Shown here: positions 6,220 through 14,792 of the stretch, in pieces
Position numbering within the stretch: the stretch's first letter is position 1
Layout of the letters: each line of letters opens with the position of its first letter
Origin: Nocardia araoensis NBRC 100135
GTDB taxonomy: Bacteria; Actinomycetota; Actinomycetes; Mycobacteriales; Mycobacteriaceae
DNA: 64,000 nucleotides
Reading direction: 5' to 3'
Assembly: GCF_000308435.1 (NCBI RefSeq)
Contig: NZ_BAFR01000174.1
Location: 1-64,000, forward strand
Notes under the pieces: model-generated
Database searches by the model: none
What the model was told of the DNA's origin: nothing
Seen by the model: the letters and a program-made list of their open reading frames with translations, nothing else
Position numbers and translations under genes: made by a program

Positions 6220-8997
6220 GTGAAGCGGAGGCGACGGAAGCGGATGGAAGCTGCACCGCGGTCCTGGCAATTCAGCCTGTCGAACTGGTCGGTCACCCGC
6301 AAGGTTGGCGTGGTGCTGGTGCTTCCGGTGCTGCTGGCGACGGTCTTCGCCGTGCTCCGAATCAACAACGAACTGCGGACCATGGCGCAGTTGGACGCGG
6401 CGACCGAACAGGCCATCATCATCCGCCCGATCGTCAAGTTCGGTACGGCCACCGAGCAACTCGGCGTCACCGCGACCGCCACCTGGGGTAATGCCGCCGA
6501 CCCGCAGACCGACGCCGCGCTGACGAAGTTCGACCAGGCCCTGGCCGAACTGGAAGCCGCCTTGCAGACCACCAAGGTCAGCGGCCGGGTCACCTCCGAA
6601 CTGGCCTCGGCGATCGCCACCGGCACCACGATGCGCAACAGCCTGCGCAACGGGTCGCCCGCCATGGTCGGCGAGCAGTCCGACGAGATCATGGTCCGCA
6701 TCGGCAACGCGCTGGCGCTGTCGCCCTCGGTGGACGACCTGGTCATCCAGCGCTACTTCCTGCAGCTGGCGTCGGTGCAGACCGCGCGGCGCGTGCTCAC
6801 CCAGCAGCGCATGCTGATCGGCTCGCCGGACGCGGGCCGCAACCCGAGCGTGCGGCCCCGCGTGCTGGTCGCCGCGGGCGCCGAGATCACGATGATCTAC
6901 CAGTACGCGCAGATCCTGCCGGACTACGCGGGCAACATGCGTCCGCTGCTGGACGCGGTGCAGACCCGTCTGGGCACCTTCAGCCAGAACGCGGCCGACC
7001 CGGCGACCAATCCCGCCGTCATCGATTCGCTGCTGATCAGCTCGGACACCTACGAGAAGACCACCGCGCAGCTGATCGACACCATCGACGGCGCCCTGGC
7101 CGCGCGCACCACCGAAGCGCAGGCCGGTGCGCTGCGCGAGACGACGATCGTCATCGGCATGCTGCTCGCCGGCTTGGCCTTGGCCCTTTCGGTCGCGCGT
7201 ACCCTGGTCGTCCCGGTCCGCCGCCTGCGGCGGGACGCGCTCGAGGTGGCGCACATCAAGCTGCCGGACGAACTCGCCGTGGTGCGCGCCGGCGGCACCA
7301 CGCCCGAGATCACCCCGGTCGCGGTGCACAGCACCGACGAGATCGGCCAGCTGGCCCGCGCCGTGGACGAGATCCACGAGCAGGCGCTCAACCTCGCCGC
7401 CGACCAGGCCCGCCTGCGCCTGCAGATCGGGAACATGTTCGAGACCCTCTCGCGCCGCAGCCAATCGCTGGTCGAGCAGCAGCTGGCGCTGATCGAGGAC
7501 CTCGAGCACGACGAGGACGACACCGACCGGTTGCAGAGCCTGTTCCGCCTCGACCACCTGGCCACCCGCATGCGCCGCAACGGCGACAACCTGCTGGTGC
7601 TCGCCGGTACCGCGCTGCGCCGCGGCCAGCTGCACCCGGTGCCGCTGTCGGACATGCTCTGGAGCGCGGTCTCCCAGGTGGAGGACTACCAACGCGTCGA
7701 GATCGGCGCGGTGCCCGACGGCATCGTCGCGGGCGAGCCCGCCGTCGACATCGAGCACCTGCTCGCCGAGTTGATCGACAACGCCCTGCGTTACTCCCCG
7801 CCGACCACGCCGGTCACCGTGATGGTGTCGCGCGCGGTGGACGGCGGCTACCTGATCGAGATCACCGACCGCGGTCTCGGTATGTCCCTGGAAGACCTCC
7901 AGACGACCAACGACCGGCTCGCCTCCGGTGGTGAGGTCACCGTCGAGACCGCGCGCCGCATGGGCCTGTTCGTCGTCGGCCGCCTGGCCAAGCGCCACAC
8001 CATCACGGTCAGCCTGCGCCGCACGTCCACGATGGCGCAGCAGCCGGGCATCACCGCCAGCGTCCACCTGCCCGGCGCGCTGGTCGCGCCGCCGATGGAC
8101 GTCACCGATCCGGCGGGCAAGCCGATCGATATCACCGCCGAGCACCAGCTGCCCTCGCTCGTCACGCCGCCCACCGGCGCGCAGCCGCGCAACCTGGTTC
8201 CGGTGCCGAGCCTGCCGCAGCGCGACACCGCGCGGTTCGGCGTGACGAGTTCCGGCCTGCCGCAGCGCCGTCCGGCGATCCGCGTCGCCGACACCCCCGA
8301 CCAGCCCACGGTCTCCACGCCGGTCGGGCGGGCGGTCAATCCGGCGGATCAGCCCGCCACCCAGCCGTGGCCGGTGCTCACCCCGCGCGCCGACGACCGC
8401 ACTCCCACCGGTCCGTTCGCGGCGGTGCCGCCCGCCACCGGCGAGCAGGCCGTCGAGCAGCAGCCCACCCGCACCGATCTGTGGACCGAGGTCAAGGACG
8501 ACGAGCCGACGACCGCGCCCACCGTGCCGAGCCAGGCGTCCGCGCCGCAGACCACCGCGCGATCCGGTCTGCCGATCCGTAAGCCGGCCGCACCCGCCGA
8601 GCCACCGCAGGAGACGGCACCGGAACCCGCGACGGTGACCTCCTCCCGGTTGCAGCCGGTCGCAGGCGCTTCCCCGACCCCCATCTATCAACGCATGGTC
8701 TCGGAATGGCTGGTCGAGCCCTCGACCTCGCAAGCGTCGGACAGCTCGTGGTCCTCGCCTGGTGACGCGGGCTGGATGGCCGCCGAAGATGCCAGCCATC
8801 CGACCACCACCGCGCGCACCGTCGGCGGGCTGCCGATTCGCAGGCCGGGCGCACAGCTGGTGCCCGGCGGTCTGGCGCCCGCGGAGGACGCGGGCACACG
8901 CGATCCGGAAGAAATTCGCAACAATTTGACCAGGCATCTCAGTGGGGTCCGCAGCGGGCGGGCCAATGCGCAGTACAACGACGGAGGGCTTGCATGA
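6220..8997 (+). CDS. Conservon sensor histidine kinase (CvnA type)
   Basis: A 925-residue membrane protein heading a four-gene conservon. Parts: transmembrane segment near residues 27-48 (VGVVLVLPVLLATVFAVL), a nitrate/sulfonate-type sensing region, a second membrane segment (TTIVIGMLLAGLALALSV), HAMP, a helical region with the candidate phosphoacceptor in LFRLDHLATRMRRN, an ATPase domain with N-box LLAELIDNALRYSPP, and a long Pro/Thr-rich disordered C-terminus. Start at GTG 6220 has GAGG six bases upstream; the ATG at 6244 is an alternative. Conservons are membrane-associated signalling complexes resembling eukaryotic G-protein receptors; the stop overlaps the next gene (ATGA). Confidence 0.85.
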   Translation: MKRRRRKRMEAAPRSWQFSLSNWSVTRKVGVVLVLPVLLATVFAVLRINNELRTMAQLDAATEQAIIIRPIVKFGTATEQLGVTATATWGNAADPQTDAALTKFDQALAELEAALQTTKVSGRVTSELASAIATGTTMRNSLRNGSPAMVGEQSDEIMVRIGNALALSPSVDDLVIQRYFLQLASVQTARRVLTQQRMLIGSPDAGRNPSVRPRVLVAAGAEITMIYQYAQILPDYAGNMRPLLDAVQTRLGTFSQNAADPATNPAVIDSLLISSDTYEKTTAQLIDTIDGALAARTTEAQAGALRETTIVIGMLLAGLALALSVARTLVVPVRRLRRDALEVAHIKLPDELAVVRAGGTTPEITPVAVHSTDEIGQLARAVDEIHEQALNLAADQARLRLQIGNMFETLSRRSQSLVEQQLALIEDLEHDEDDTDRLQSLFRLDHLATRMRRNGDNLLVLAGTALRRGQLHPVPLSDMLWSAVSQVEDYQRVEIGAVPDGIVAGEPAVDIEHLLAELIDNALRYSPPTTPVTVMVSRAVDGGYLIEITDRGLGMSLEDLQTTNDRLASGGEVTVETARRMGLFVVGRLAKRHTITVSLRRTSTMAQQPGITASVHLPGALVAPPMDVTDPAGKPIDITAEHQLPSLVTPPTGAQPRNLVPVPSLPQRDTARFGVTSSGLPQRRPAIRVADTPDQPTVSTPVGRAVNPADQPATQPWPVLTPRADDRTPTGPFAAVPPATGEQAVEQQPTRTDLWTEVKDDEPTTAPTVPSQASAPQTTARSGLPIRKPAAPAEPPQETAPEPATVTSSRLQPVAGASPTPIYQRMVSEWLVEPSTSQASDSSWSSPGDAGWMAAEDASHPTTTARTVGGLPIRRPGAQLVPGGLAPAEDAGTRDPEEIRNNLTRHLSGVRSGRANAQYNDGGLA

Positions 8998-9404
8998 CCA
9001 ACGCGAACAACAGCACCACGGACGAGAATCTGAACTGGCTGGTCGCCCGCTTCACCCGAGATGTACCCGGCGTGTCCCATGCGGTGCTGGTATCCGCCGA
9101 CGGCTTGTTGCAGGCCACGAGCCCGCATCTGCCCAGCGACCGTGCCGAACAGCTCTCCGCCGTCACCGCCGGACTCGCCAGCCTCTCCATGGGCGCGGCG
9201 TCGCTGTTCGACGGCGGCAAGGTGATGCAGTCCATCGTGGAGATGCAGCGCGGCTACCTGCTGGTGATGAGCGTCGGCAACGGCTCGCACCTGGCCGTGC
9301 TGGCGAACAAGTCGCACGATATCGGCCGCATCGGCTACGAGATGGCACTGCTGGTCGATCGGGTGGGTTCGGTGGTCACCGCGACCGCGCGCACCGCTGT
9401 CTGA
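8994..9404 (+). CDS. Roadblock/LC7 domain protein (CvnB type)
   Basis: A 136-residue roadblock/LC7-fold protein, the second member of a conservon. In this fold dimers act as regulators of small GTPases, here the one encoded two genes downstream. Recognisable features are LNWLVARFTRDVPGVSHAVLVSADGLL at the N-terminus (seen in two halves) and the SMGAASLFDGG and GYLLVMSVGNGSHLAVLA strands. The ATG overlaps the kinase stop codon as ATGA, showing translational coupling. Cytoplasmic, probably membrane-associated through its partners. Confidence 0.9.
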   Translation: MTNANNSTTDENLNWLVARFTRDVPGVSHAVLVSADGLLQATSPHLPSDRAEQLSAVTAGLASLSMGAASLFDGGKVMQSIVEMQRGYLLVMSVGNGSHLAVLANKSHDIGRIGYEMALLVDRVGSVVTATARTAV

Positions 9405-9411
9405 GCGTGAG

Positions 9412-9783
9412 ATGTCCAACCCATACGGTCCCGGACCACGACCGACCACGCGCGTCCGGCCATACGCCCTGACCTCGGGGCGTACCGAACCCGCGATCGA
9501 CCTGCCATTGGAGGCGGTCATCGAAACCTTGTCGTACACTGCACATCTCGACTGGCCGACCGGCGACATCCGCACCGAGATACTGCGACTCGGCACGCAT
9601 CGGTTGTCGGTCGCGGAGATCGCGGCACATCTGGACCGGCCGCTCGGCATGGTCCGAGTGGTGATCGGCGACCTGGTCGTCGACGGCACCATGCGCGTGC
9701 ATTCGACCCTGACCGAAGAGGCGAGCTATGACGAGCGCCGTTCCCTGATGGAGAGGACATTGCGTGGACTCCGCGCCCTATAG
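9412..9783 (+). CDS. DUF742 protein (CvnC type)
   Basis: A 123-residue DUF742 protein, the third conservon member. It has the typical VRPYALTSGRTEP segment, a winged-helix-like middle (RTEILRLGTHRLSVAEIAAHL in two parts) and the family ending ERTLRGLRAL. The helix-turn-helix-like fold is thought to take part in the signalling complex rather than bind DNA; that is from family knowledge. The gene begins 7 bases after cvnB and overlaps cvnD by 20 bases, so all four are made together. Confidence 0.9.
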   Translation: MSNPYGPGPRPTTRVRPYALTSGRTEPAIDLPLEAVIETLSYTAHLDWPTGDIRTEILRLGTHRLSVAEIAAHLDRPLGMVRVVIGDLVVDGTMRVHSTLTEEASYDERRSLMERTLRGLRAL

Positions 9784-10441
9784 GAATCCGGGGCCCAGTG
9801 GACATTCCGGGCCAAATGCAAACCTCGGACCGGGCACGGCCCCCGGCCCGGATGGCTTCGAGAACCGGGTCGCCTCGACGAAGATCGTCGTCGCTGGTGG
9901 CTTCGGCGCGGGCAAGACCACATTCGTCGGCGCGGTCTCGGAGATCGTTCCGCTGCGCACCGAGGCGATGGTGACCCGTTACTCCGACGGCATCGACGAT
10001 CTCGCCGAGACGCCGGAGAAAGAGACCACCACGGTCGCCATGGATTTCGGCCGGATCATCCTGCCGGGCAACCTGGTGCTCTACTTGTTCGGCACGCCGG
10101 GCCAGCGGCGGTTCTGGTTCATGTGGGACGACCTGATCCGCGGCGCGATCGGCGCCGTGGTGCTGATCGACACCCGGAGACTGGAGGACAGCTTCGCCGC
10201 TGTCGACTTCTTCGAGGCGCGCAAGCTGCCGTTCCTCATCGCGGTCAACCGCTTCCCCGACGCGCCGCGCTTCCCCATCGCGGAACTGCGCGAGGCGCTG
10301 TCGGTGCGCGAGGGCGTGCCGATCGTGGACATCGACGCGCGCAACGCGATCGAGGTGCGCCAAGCGCTCGCCGCCGTCACCGAGTACGCGATCGCCCAGC
10401 TGAAGGCCAGTGAACTGGAAGGAACCGCCCGCCATGCGTGA
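9764..10441 (+). CDS. Conservon small GTP-binding protein (CvnD type)
   Basis: A 225-residue GTPase of the conservon family. A Pro/Gly-rich N-terminus of about 40 residues precedes the P-loop GGFGAGKTTFVGAV, a switch-like LFGTPGQRRFWFMW and the guanine-specificity loop AVNRFPDAPRF in place of NKxD. It is the switch of the signalling unit, expected to be controlled by the roadblock protein. It starts with GTG inside the end of the DUF742 gene and its last codons overlap the start of the MHYT protein gene. Confidence 0.9.
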   Translation: MDSAPYRNPGPSGHSGPNANLGPGTAPGPDGFENRVASTKIVVAGGFGAGKTTFVGAVSEIVPLRTEAMVTRYSDGIDDLAETPEKETTTVAMDFGRIILPGNLVLYLFGTPGQRRFWFMWDDLIRGAIGAVVLIDTRRLEDSFAAVDFFEARKLPFLIAVNRFPDAPRFPIAELREALSVREGVPIVDIDARNAIEVRQALAAVTEYAIAQLKASELEGTARHA

Positions 10442-11240
10442 GGTCGCGGTGCTGGCCGCAGGCGGCGCCGGAACGTCCGTCGACCAGTTCGCGCTCGGCT
10501 ATTGGCTGATCGCGTTGTCGCTGGGCATTTCGGTGCTCGGCGCGGTGGTCGGCTTCGCCTGCATCCTGCACGGCGCGCGCTCGGTTCAGTTCCGGCTCGT
10601 GTGGCTGGTTTCGGCGGCGATATCGCTGGGCGGCGTCGGTGCGTGGCTGGCCACCTCGGTGGCCATGCTCGGCTTGAAAGTGCCGGGCAGCGCGATGCGC
10701 TACGACCCGGGCAGGCTGGTCGCTGCCTTGGTGGTCGCCATCGTGTCCGTCTTCGCGGCGCTGCTGATCATCGGGCGCACGCCCCGGCTCGCGCTGCTGC
10801 TGCCCGGCGGCTCGGTACTCGGCCTGGGCATCGGTGTCACGCACTACCTCGGCATCGGCTCGCTGGAGATCCAGGGTTCGGTCGGTGTGACGACCTGGCT
10901 GGCCGTCGTCTCCGCCGTGATCGGGGTGATCACCGCGACGGCTGTGCTGTGGCTGTTCCAGACGATGCGCTCCCCGCTGGCCCGCGCCGCGACGGTGCTG
11001 CTGTTCGGCGTCGGGGTGGCCGCCACGTACTACACGGCCGTGGCCGCATTGCATTTCGACGTCAACCGGGCGGCGAAGGTGCCCGACGGCGTGGAACTGT
11101 TCGACTTCGTGTTCCCGATGTTCGTCATCGGCCTGCTGGCGCTGACGGTGCCGATCTCCGCGGTGCTGATCGCACCGGATCGCCGCGAACTGGCCGCACC
11201 GCCGAAGCCCCGCAGGCCGAAGCTGGAGCCCGCCCGCTGA
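10434..11240 (+). CDS. MHYT-like multi-pass membrane protein with degenerate ligands
   Basis: A 268-residue protein with about seven membrane helices and the three internal repeats of MHYT sensor domains. The canonical metal-binding MHF/MHYT motifs are mostly lost: repeat 1 reads GAWLATSVAML, repeat 2 GIGVTHYLGIG (His kept) and repeat 3 AATYYTAVAAL. MHYT domains are proposed to bind copper and sense oxygen, CO or NO, so sensing may be altered here. The ATG at 10434 has GGAAGGAA upstream and overlaps the conservon GTPase stop by 8 bases, so it belongs to that operon. Family call by repeat pattern. Confidence 0.75.
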   Translation: MREVAVLAAGGAGTSVDQFALGYWLIALSLGISVLGAVVGFACILHGARSVQFRLVWLVSAAISLGGVGAWLATSVAMLGLKVPGSAMRYDPGRLVAALVVAIVSVFAALLIIGRTPRLALLLPGGSVLGLGIGVTHYLGIGSLEIQGSVGVTTWLAVVSAVIGVITATAVLWLFQTMRSPLARAATVLLFGVGVAATYYTAVAALHFDVNRAAKVPDGVELFDFVFPMFVIGLLALTVPISAVLIAPDRRELAAPPKPRRPKLEPAR

Positions 11241-11386
11241 TTCGCACGCAACGGACGCGGCCCTGGGTCCGGATTCGCGGCTCGTTTCGGGGTGGATCGA
11301 CCGTTTCCCGCTGATTGTTCCCCGCGGGCGAACCGGATTCGGTGATGCCACGGATTCACCCGCCCGGCCCACTTACAGTGGAAGCC

Positions 11387-12484
11387 ATGCGTTTCGGTCT
11401 CGATTACGCCGCGGGACGTCCAGGGGGCGCGGCGATTCGGGCGGCGGGGTACGACTTCGTGGTGCGGTATCTGTCCGACGGTGGGCCGAGCCTACCCGGC
11501 AAGCTGCTGACCCCCGCCGAAGCGAACGATCTGCGCGCCCACGGAATCTCGATCGTCTCGAACTGGGAGACCACGGCCGCACGGATGCTGGACGGCTACG
11601 GCGCGGGCATCGTCGACGCGCGTGCGGCGCTCGCCCAAGTGCTGCGCTGCGGGGGCCGGGTGGACCGGCCGATCTATTTCTCCGCGGATTTCGACGCGAC
11701 GCAGCAGGACCAGTTGCGCCTCAACGCCTATCTGGACGGTGCGGCGACCGTGCTCGGCCGCGCGAACGTCGGTATCTACGGCGGGTACTGGGCGGTCAGC
11801 CGCGCACTGGACGCCGGGTACGCGACCTGGGCGTGGCAGACCGACGCTTGGTCCGGCGCGAACGTGGAGACCAGGCGGGCCATTCATCAGACGCGGCGCC
11901 AAGTGACGGTCGGCGGCGTGCGCTGTGACGTGAACGAGGCCGAGACGCTCGATTTCGGCCAGTGGGATTTCGTGGAACAGGAGGAGCCGGACGTGACGCC
12001 GGAACAAGAGGCAGTGCTGCGCGACATCCAGATTCAGCTGCGCGGACCCGACTTGTCCGGCTGGCCGCAGCTCGGCGCCGACGCGGACGGCCGGAATCGG
12101 ACGCTGGTGGACGGATTGGCCGCGGCACTGACCCGAATCGCCGCGCTGGAGCACGAATCCGCCGAGTTGCGAACGCAAGTGGGCGAATTGCGCACCGAGA
12201 TCAGCGAACTGGAGGCGACGACGGCCGAGCTGACCGAGCAGGTGGAGCGCTGGAACGGACGGCACTGGCCGTGGCCGCTGTCGCTGATCGAGGGTCCCGC
12301 GGCACTGGTCGGTGAACAGCTGGCCCGACTCGAAGCACTGCTGCCGGACCTTCCCGGCCTGCCGGGCCACGACGGCGAGCGGCGCACACCGGGCGGCGAT
12401 GCCGGACCAGCGGCGTTGACCTCGAAAAACCGAACCTCCCCCGGTGCGATCGACGAGCGCGCGCAAGTGCGGGAGCGAGAGTGA
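11387..12484 (+). CDS. DUF1906 glycoside-hydrolase-like protein with coiled-coil tail
   Basis: A 365-residue protein. The N-terminal 200 residues match DUF1906, a TIM-barrel domain related to lysozyme-like hydrolases: it opens MRFGLDYAAGRPGG and contains VVRYLSDGGP, RPIYFSADFDA, VGIYGGYWAV and TWAWQTDAWSG. A C-terminal part is rich in Glu/Leu heptads (about 265-310), predicted coiled coil. No signal peptide is seen, so export, if any, is not classical. Such proteins occur in phages and in actinomycete genomes as lysin-like enzymes. Start chosen at ATG 11387, with TACAGT 7 bases upstream (leaderless). Confidence 0.8.
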   Translation: MRFGLDYAAGRPGGAAIRAAGYDFVVRYLSDGGPSLPGKLLTPAEANDLRAHGISIVSNWETTAARMLDGYGAGIVDARAALAQVLRCGGRVDRPIYFSADFDATQQDQLRLNAYLDGAATVLGRANVGIYGGYWAVSRALDAGYATWAWQTDAWSGANVETRRAIHQTRRQVTVGGVRCDVNEAETLDFGQWDFVEQEEPDVTPEQEAVLRDIQIQLRGPDLSGWPQLGADADGRNRTLVDGLAAALTRIAALEHESAELRTQVGELRTEISELEATTAELTEQVERWNGRHWPWPLSLIEGPAALVGEQLARLEALLPDLPGLPGHDGERRTPGGDAGPAALTSKNRTSPGAIDERAQVRERE

Positions 12485-12909
12485 CCGGGGCGAGCGAAAC
12501 CAGCTGAACGGCCCCAAAATTGGCGATGAGCGGGTTCTCTTGGAAACCAAGAGAACCCGCCCTCGACGACGAGGGTACCGGTATCCGGCTGCGCGCGCAC
12601 CATTTTCGGCGAACTTTTCTGTGACCGAAAACAAACCGGCGGTCCGGAACTTCGCATGTGGCTATCCGATCGCAATCACTTCCGACGCAATAGTGCGACG
12701 TGATGCCGGACACATTGATAGCTAGAAGATAGCTACGATGCAGGGTGTGGCCCGGAAAATTTTTTCCAGAAGGCACCGAAGTGCCCGTTTTCAGACGGCC
12801 GACCAGCATCCGGCCCGTTCCGGGCGGCGCCGGCATCGGTCGAGCAATCGCCAGTCGCTCGCGGCGTTCGGCGCGGGAGTTCGTATGGTCTCCCCGAGGG
12901 CGTAGCGCT
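12485..12909. other. Gene-free region between convergent genes
   Basis: About 425 bases. It holds a strong 14-bp hairpin (12530-12560), an ATAGCTA direct repeat of 11-bp period (about 12718-12736), and a 54-codon basic open frame starting at ATG 12738 whose coding status is doubtful. The sequence around 12640-12760 is more AT-rich than its neighbours. Confidence 0.5.
12530..12560 (+). terminator. Long perfect hairpin after DUF1906 gene
   Basis: Perfect 14-bp inverted arms (GCGGGTTCTCTTGG and complement) with loop AAA, 46 bases after the stop codon. No U-tract. It sits between converging genes and probably terminates transcription from the left. Confidence 0.55.
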
Positions 12910-13083
12910 TCAGAGCTTCTCGACGTCGATCAAGCCGCGCCGCACGGCCGCGACCAACCTGCGCGGCACTCGATGCACGACGCCTCCGACGGTCACCGGC
13001 ACCAGATCCACCGGCGCGGCTTTCCAGTTCGACCGACGGCTGCGAGTGTTCGACCGCGACATCTTCCGCTTCGGCACCGCCAT
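12910..13083 (-). CDS. rpmF: Ribosomal protein L32, zinc-free paralogue
   Basis: A 57-residue bL32: MAVPKRKMSRSNTRSRRSNW is the family N-terminus, followed by KAAPVDLVPVTVGG. The usual C-terminal zinc ribbon with paired cysteines is absent; the protein has no cysteine at all. Such C-minus paralogues replace the zinc-containing versions on the ribosome when zinc is scarce. It begins one base after the rpmE2 stop codon (TGAGATG), as third gene of the MRF-rpmE2-rpmF transcript, which starts at a Zur-box-like site. Confidence 0.93.
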   Translation of the reverse strand: MAVPKRKMSRSNTRSRRSNWKAAPVDLVPVTVGGVVHRVPRRLVAAVRRGLIDVEKL

Positions 13084-13084
13084 C

Positions 13085-13345
13085 TCAGGCCTCCTTCCGC
13101 ATGCGCTTGCCGTATTTGCGTTCGAACTTCTCCACCCGCCCCTGGGTGTCCAGCACGCGGTGCGCGCCGGTCCAGAACGGGTGCGAGTCGGCGGTGACGT
13201 CCACCGTCAGCAGCGGGTAGGTGTTGCCGTCGGCCCACTCCACGGTGCGTGTGCCGGTCGCCGTGGACCGGGTGAGAAACCGCTTGCCGGTGCTCACGTC
13301 CTCGAAGACCACCGGGTGGTAGTCCGGATGGATACCCTTCTTCAT
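13085..13345 (-). CDS. rpmE2: Ribosomal protein L31 type B, zinc-free paralogue
   Basis: An 86-residue bL31 of type B, recognised by MKKGIHPDYHPVVFEDVSTG, STATGTRTVEW and HPFWTGAHRVLDTQGRVEKF (read in pieces). It lacks the CxxC zinc motif of the housekeeping type A protein. The ATG overlaps the MRF stop codon (ATGA) and has GGAGAGG upstream, so translation is coupled. It is expected to replace the zinc-binding L31 under zinc starvation and free zinc for the cell. Confidence 0.94.
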   Translation of the reverse strand: MKKGIHPDYHPVVFEDVSTGKRFLTRSTATGTRTVEWADGNTYPLLTVDVTADSHPFWTGAHRVLDTQGRVEKFERKYGKRMRKEA

Positions 13346-14691
13346 TTCGCCTCTCCTTTCGGGGTTTTCCCGTCCTGCACGGGCTGTCGAGCCTCCTCGT
13401 CGCTCGAGCACGGGTCGGCGTGCCACTCGCCGAACGGGTCCTCCCACCGGGCGACTCGCTCCGGCGCGCGCTCGACCAGGCGCAGTTCGTCGTCCTCGAC
13501 CAGCGCCCAGTGCAGCGCTTCGCGGATCCGCGCGGGATCGGCGTCGTGCACCAGGATCGACAGCGACACGTCCCGGTCGCCGAATCGCTCGTCCCAGCGC
13601 AGGGCGGCCATCGCCAGGCGCTCCGGGTCCGCCTCGGCCAGTTCGGCTTCCGGCATCGCGGCCAGCCAGCGCCCCGCACCGCCCACCCGCAGGCCGCCGC
13701 CGGCCGATTCCAGCCACACCACCTCGTCGGGCTGGGTGGCCAGCCACAGGCGTCCGCGCGCGGTCACCACGCCGTCGAACAGTACGTCGAGCGCCTCGTG
13801 CAGACGGGCGGGATGGAACGGCCGCGCTGCGGCGAACTCCACGAGCTCGACGCCGTAGTCACTGGTCAAGGGCGGTCGGCCACGCAGAAGCGGCGCGTGC
13901 GCGTCGAAGACCCGACCCCGGCGCGAATCCGCGGGGACGCGCGCGAGCAGCGATTCCACCAGAGCGGGCGTGACGGAGCCCGGCTCGTCCACCCAGGCGA
14001 CCGGCGCGCCGGGAACCAGCCTGGCCAGTACCGCGGCGAGTTTGCCTCGGTCGGCCGATGCGTCGGCGAGCAACGGTCCGTCCCCGGCGGCGCCCAGAAC
14101 GAGGACGGCATCGGCGAAATCGACCTGCCCGACCGCGACCTGCGCCACCGTGCGGTCGTCCTCGGCGGCGGCGAGGCCGCGTTCGGCGAGCGTTTCGTCC
14201 CCGGTCGCGTCGGCGAGCCACACATTCGCGTCCAGGCAGGTCAGCACCGACTCCACCCGGACGTCACGCCCGGCGGGGCCGTCGACGCGGCCGTGCACCC
14301 CGGAGACCACGACGTGTTCGACGGCTTGACACACCGCCTCGGCCTCGAACGCCGGGTCCAGCGCGAGCACGATGCGATCCACCGATTCGCGCCTGGCGAG
14401 GGTGCACAGTAGCGGGAGCAGATCCATCCGCAGGGTGCAGGAGACGCAGCCGTGCGCGAGTTCCAGCACGGCCGACGTCTCCCGCGTGGCGGTGCGCACC
14501 GTGCGGTGCACGATGCCTTCGCGCAGCTGGGTCAGATCGTGCCGGACCACGACCGTGCCCGCGGTCATACCCAGCACCGCGGCCGCGCGATCCACGCCCG
14601 CCGCGGCGAGTCCGGCGAAACCGGCGAGCAGCACCACGGGCGTTCTGCGGTCGGAGCCGGGTGGGACCAGGGTGGAATCTGCCGCAGCCAC
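13342..14691 (-). CDS. mrf: Ribosome hibernation factor-recruiting factor MRF (COG0523-like)
   Basis: A 449-residue member of the CobW/COG0523-related family that in Mycobacterium smegmatis (MRF) recruits the hibernation factor MPY to zinc-depleted C-minus ribosomes. Family marks are ELAHGCVSCTLRMDLLPLL, the central VESVLTCLDANVWL and RTVAQVAVGQVDFADAVLVL, and the C-terminal W-rich domain. The N-terminal P-loop is degenerate: GFAGLAAAGVD lacks the GKT of true CobW GTPases. GTG at 14691 has AAAGGGG six bases upstream and lies 14 bases from a Zur-box-like site. It heads an operon with two zinc-free ribosomal proteins. Confidence 0.88.
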   Translation of the reverse strand: MAAADSTLVPPGSDRRTPVVLLAGFAGLAAAGVDRAAAVLGMTAGTVVVRHDLTQLREGIVHRTVRTATRETSAVLELAHGCVSCTLRMDLLPLLCTLARRESVDRIVLALDPAFEAEAVCQAVEHVVVSGVHGRVDGPAGRDVRVESVLTCLDANVWLADATGDETLAERGLAAAEDDRTVAQVAVGQVDFADAVLVLGAAGDGPLLADASADRGKLAAVLARLVPGAPVAWVDEPGSVTPALVESLLARVPADSRRGRVFDAHAPLLRGRPPLTSDYGVELVEFAAARPFHPARLHEALDVLFDGVVTARGRLWLATQPDEVVWLESAGGGLRVGGAGRWLAAMPEAELAEADPERLAMAALRWDERFGDRDVSLSILVHDADPARIREALHWALVEDDELRLVERAPERVARWEDPFGEWHADPCSSDEEARQPVQDGKTPKGEAK

Positions 14692-14704
14692 CGGGAACCC
14701 CTTT

Positions 14705-14719
14705 CGGTAACGATTTTCA
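14705..14719. promoter_or_regulatory. Zur-box-like site, mrf side
   Basis: The sequence ending CGATTTTCA matches the right half of the mycobacterial Zur consensus TGAAAATGATTTTCA well (8 of 9) and the left half weakly (3 of 6). It lies 14 bases upstream of the mrf start. Zur with zinc would repress this arm. Confidence 0.6.
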
Positions 14720-14759
14720 TTTGCTGTGCGGCAACGGTACATTGTCGGACAGCCGTTGT

Positions 14760-14774
14760 CGAAAATGATTGTCA
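14760..14774. promoter_or_regulatory. Zur-box-like site, rpmB side
   Basis: CGAAAATGATTGTCA matches 13 of 15 positions of the Zur consensus TGAAAATGATTTTCA. It ends 18 bases before the rpmB start, placed to block that promoter. With the second site 40 bases away it explains joint control of both arms. Confidence 0.75.
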
Positions 14775-14792
14775 CTACTGGAGGGAGTCCGG

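Noticed and set aside
6214..8937. 907-codon minus-strand frame opposite the conservon kinase
   Set aside because: Composition is a mirror of the kinase codons (Arg/Gly/His-rich), with no motif; the plus-strand frame has clear domains and operon coupling.
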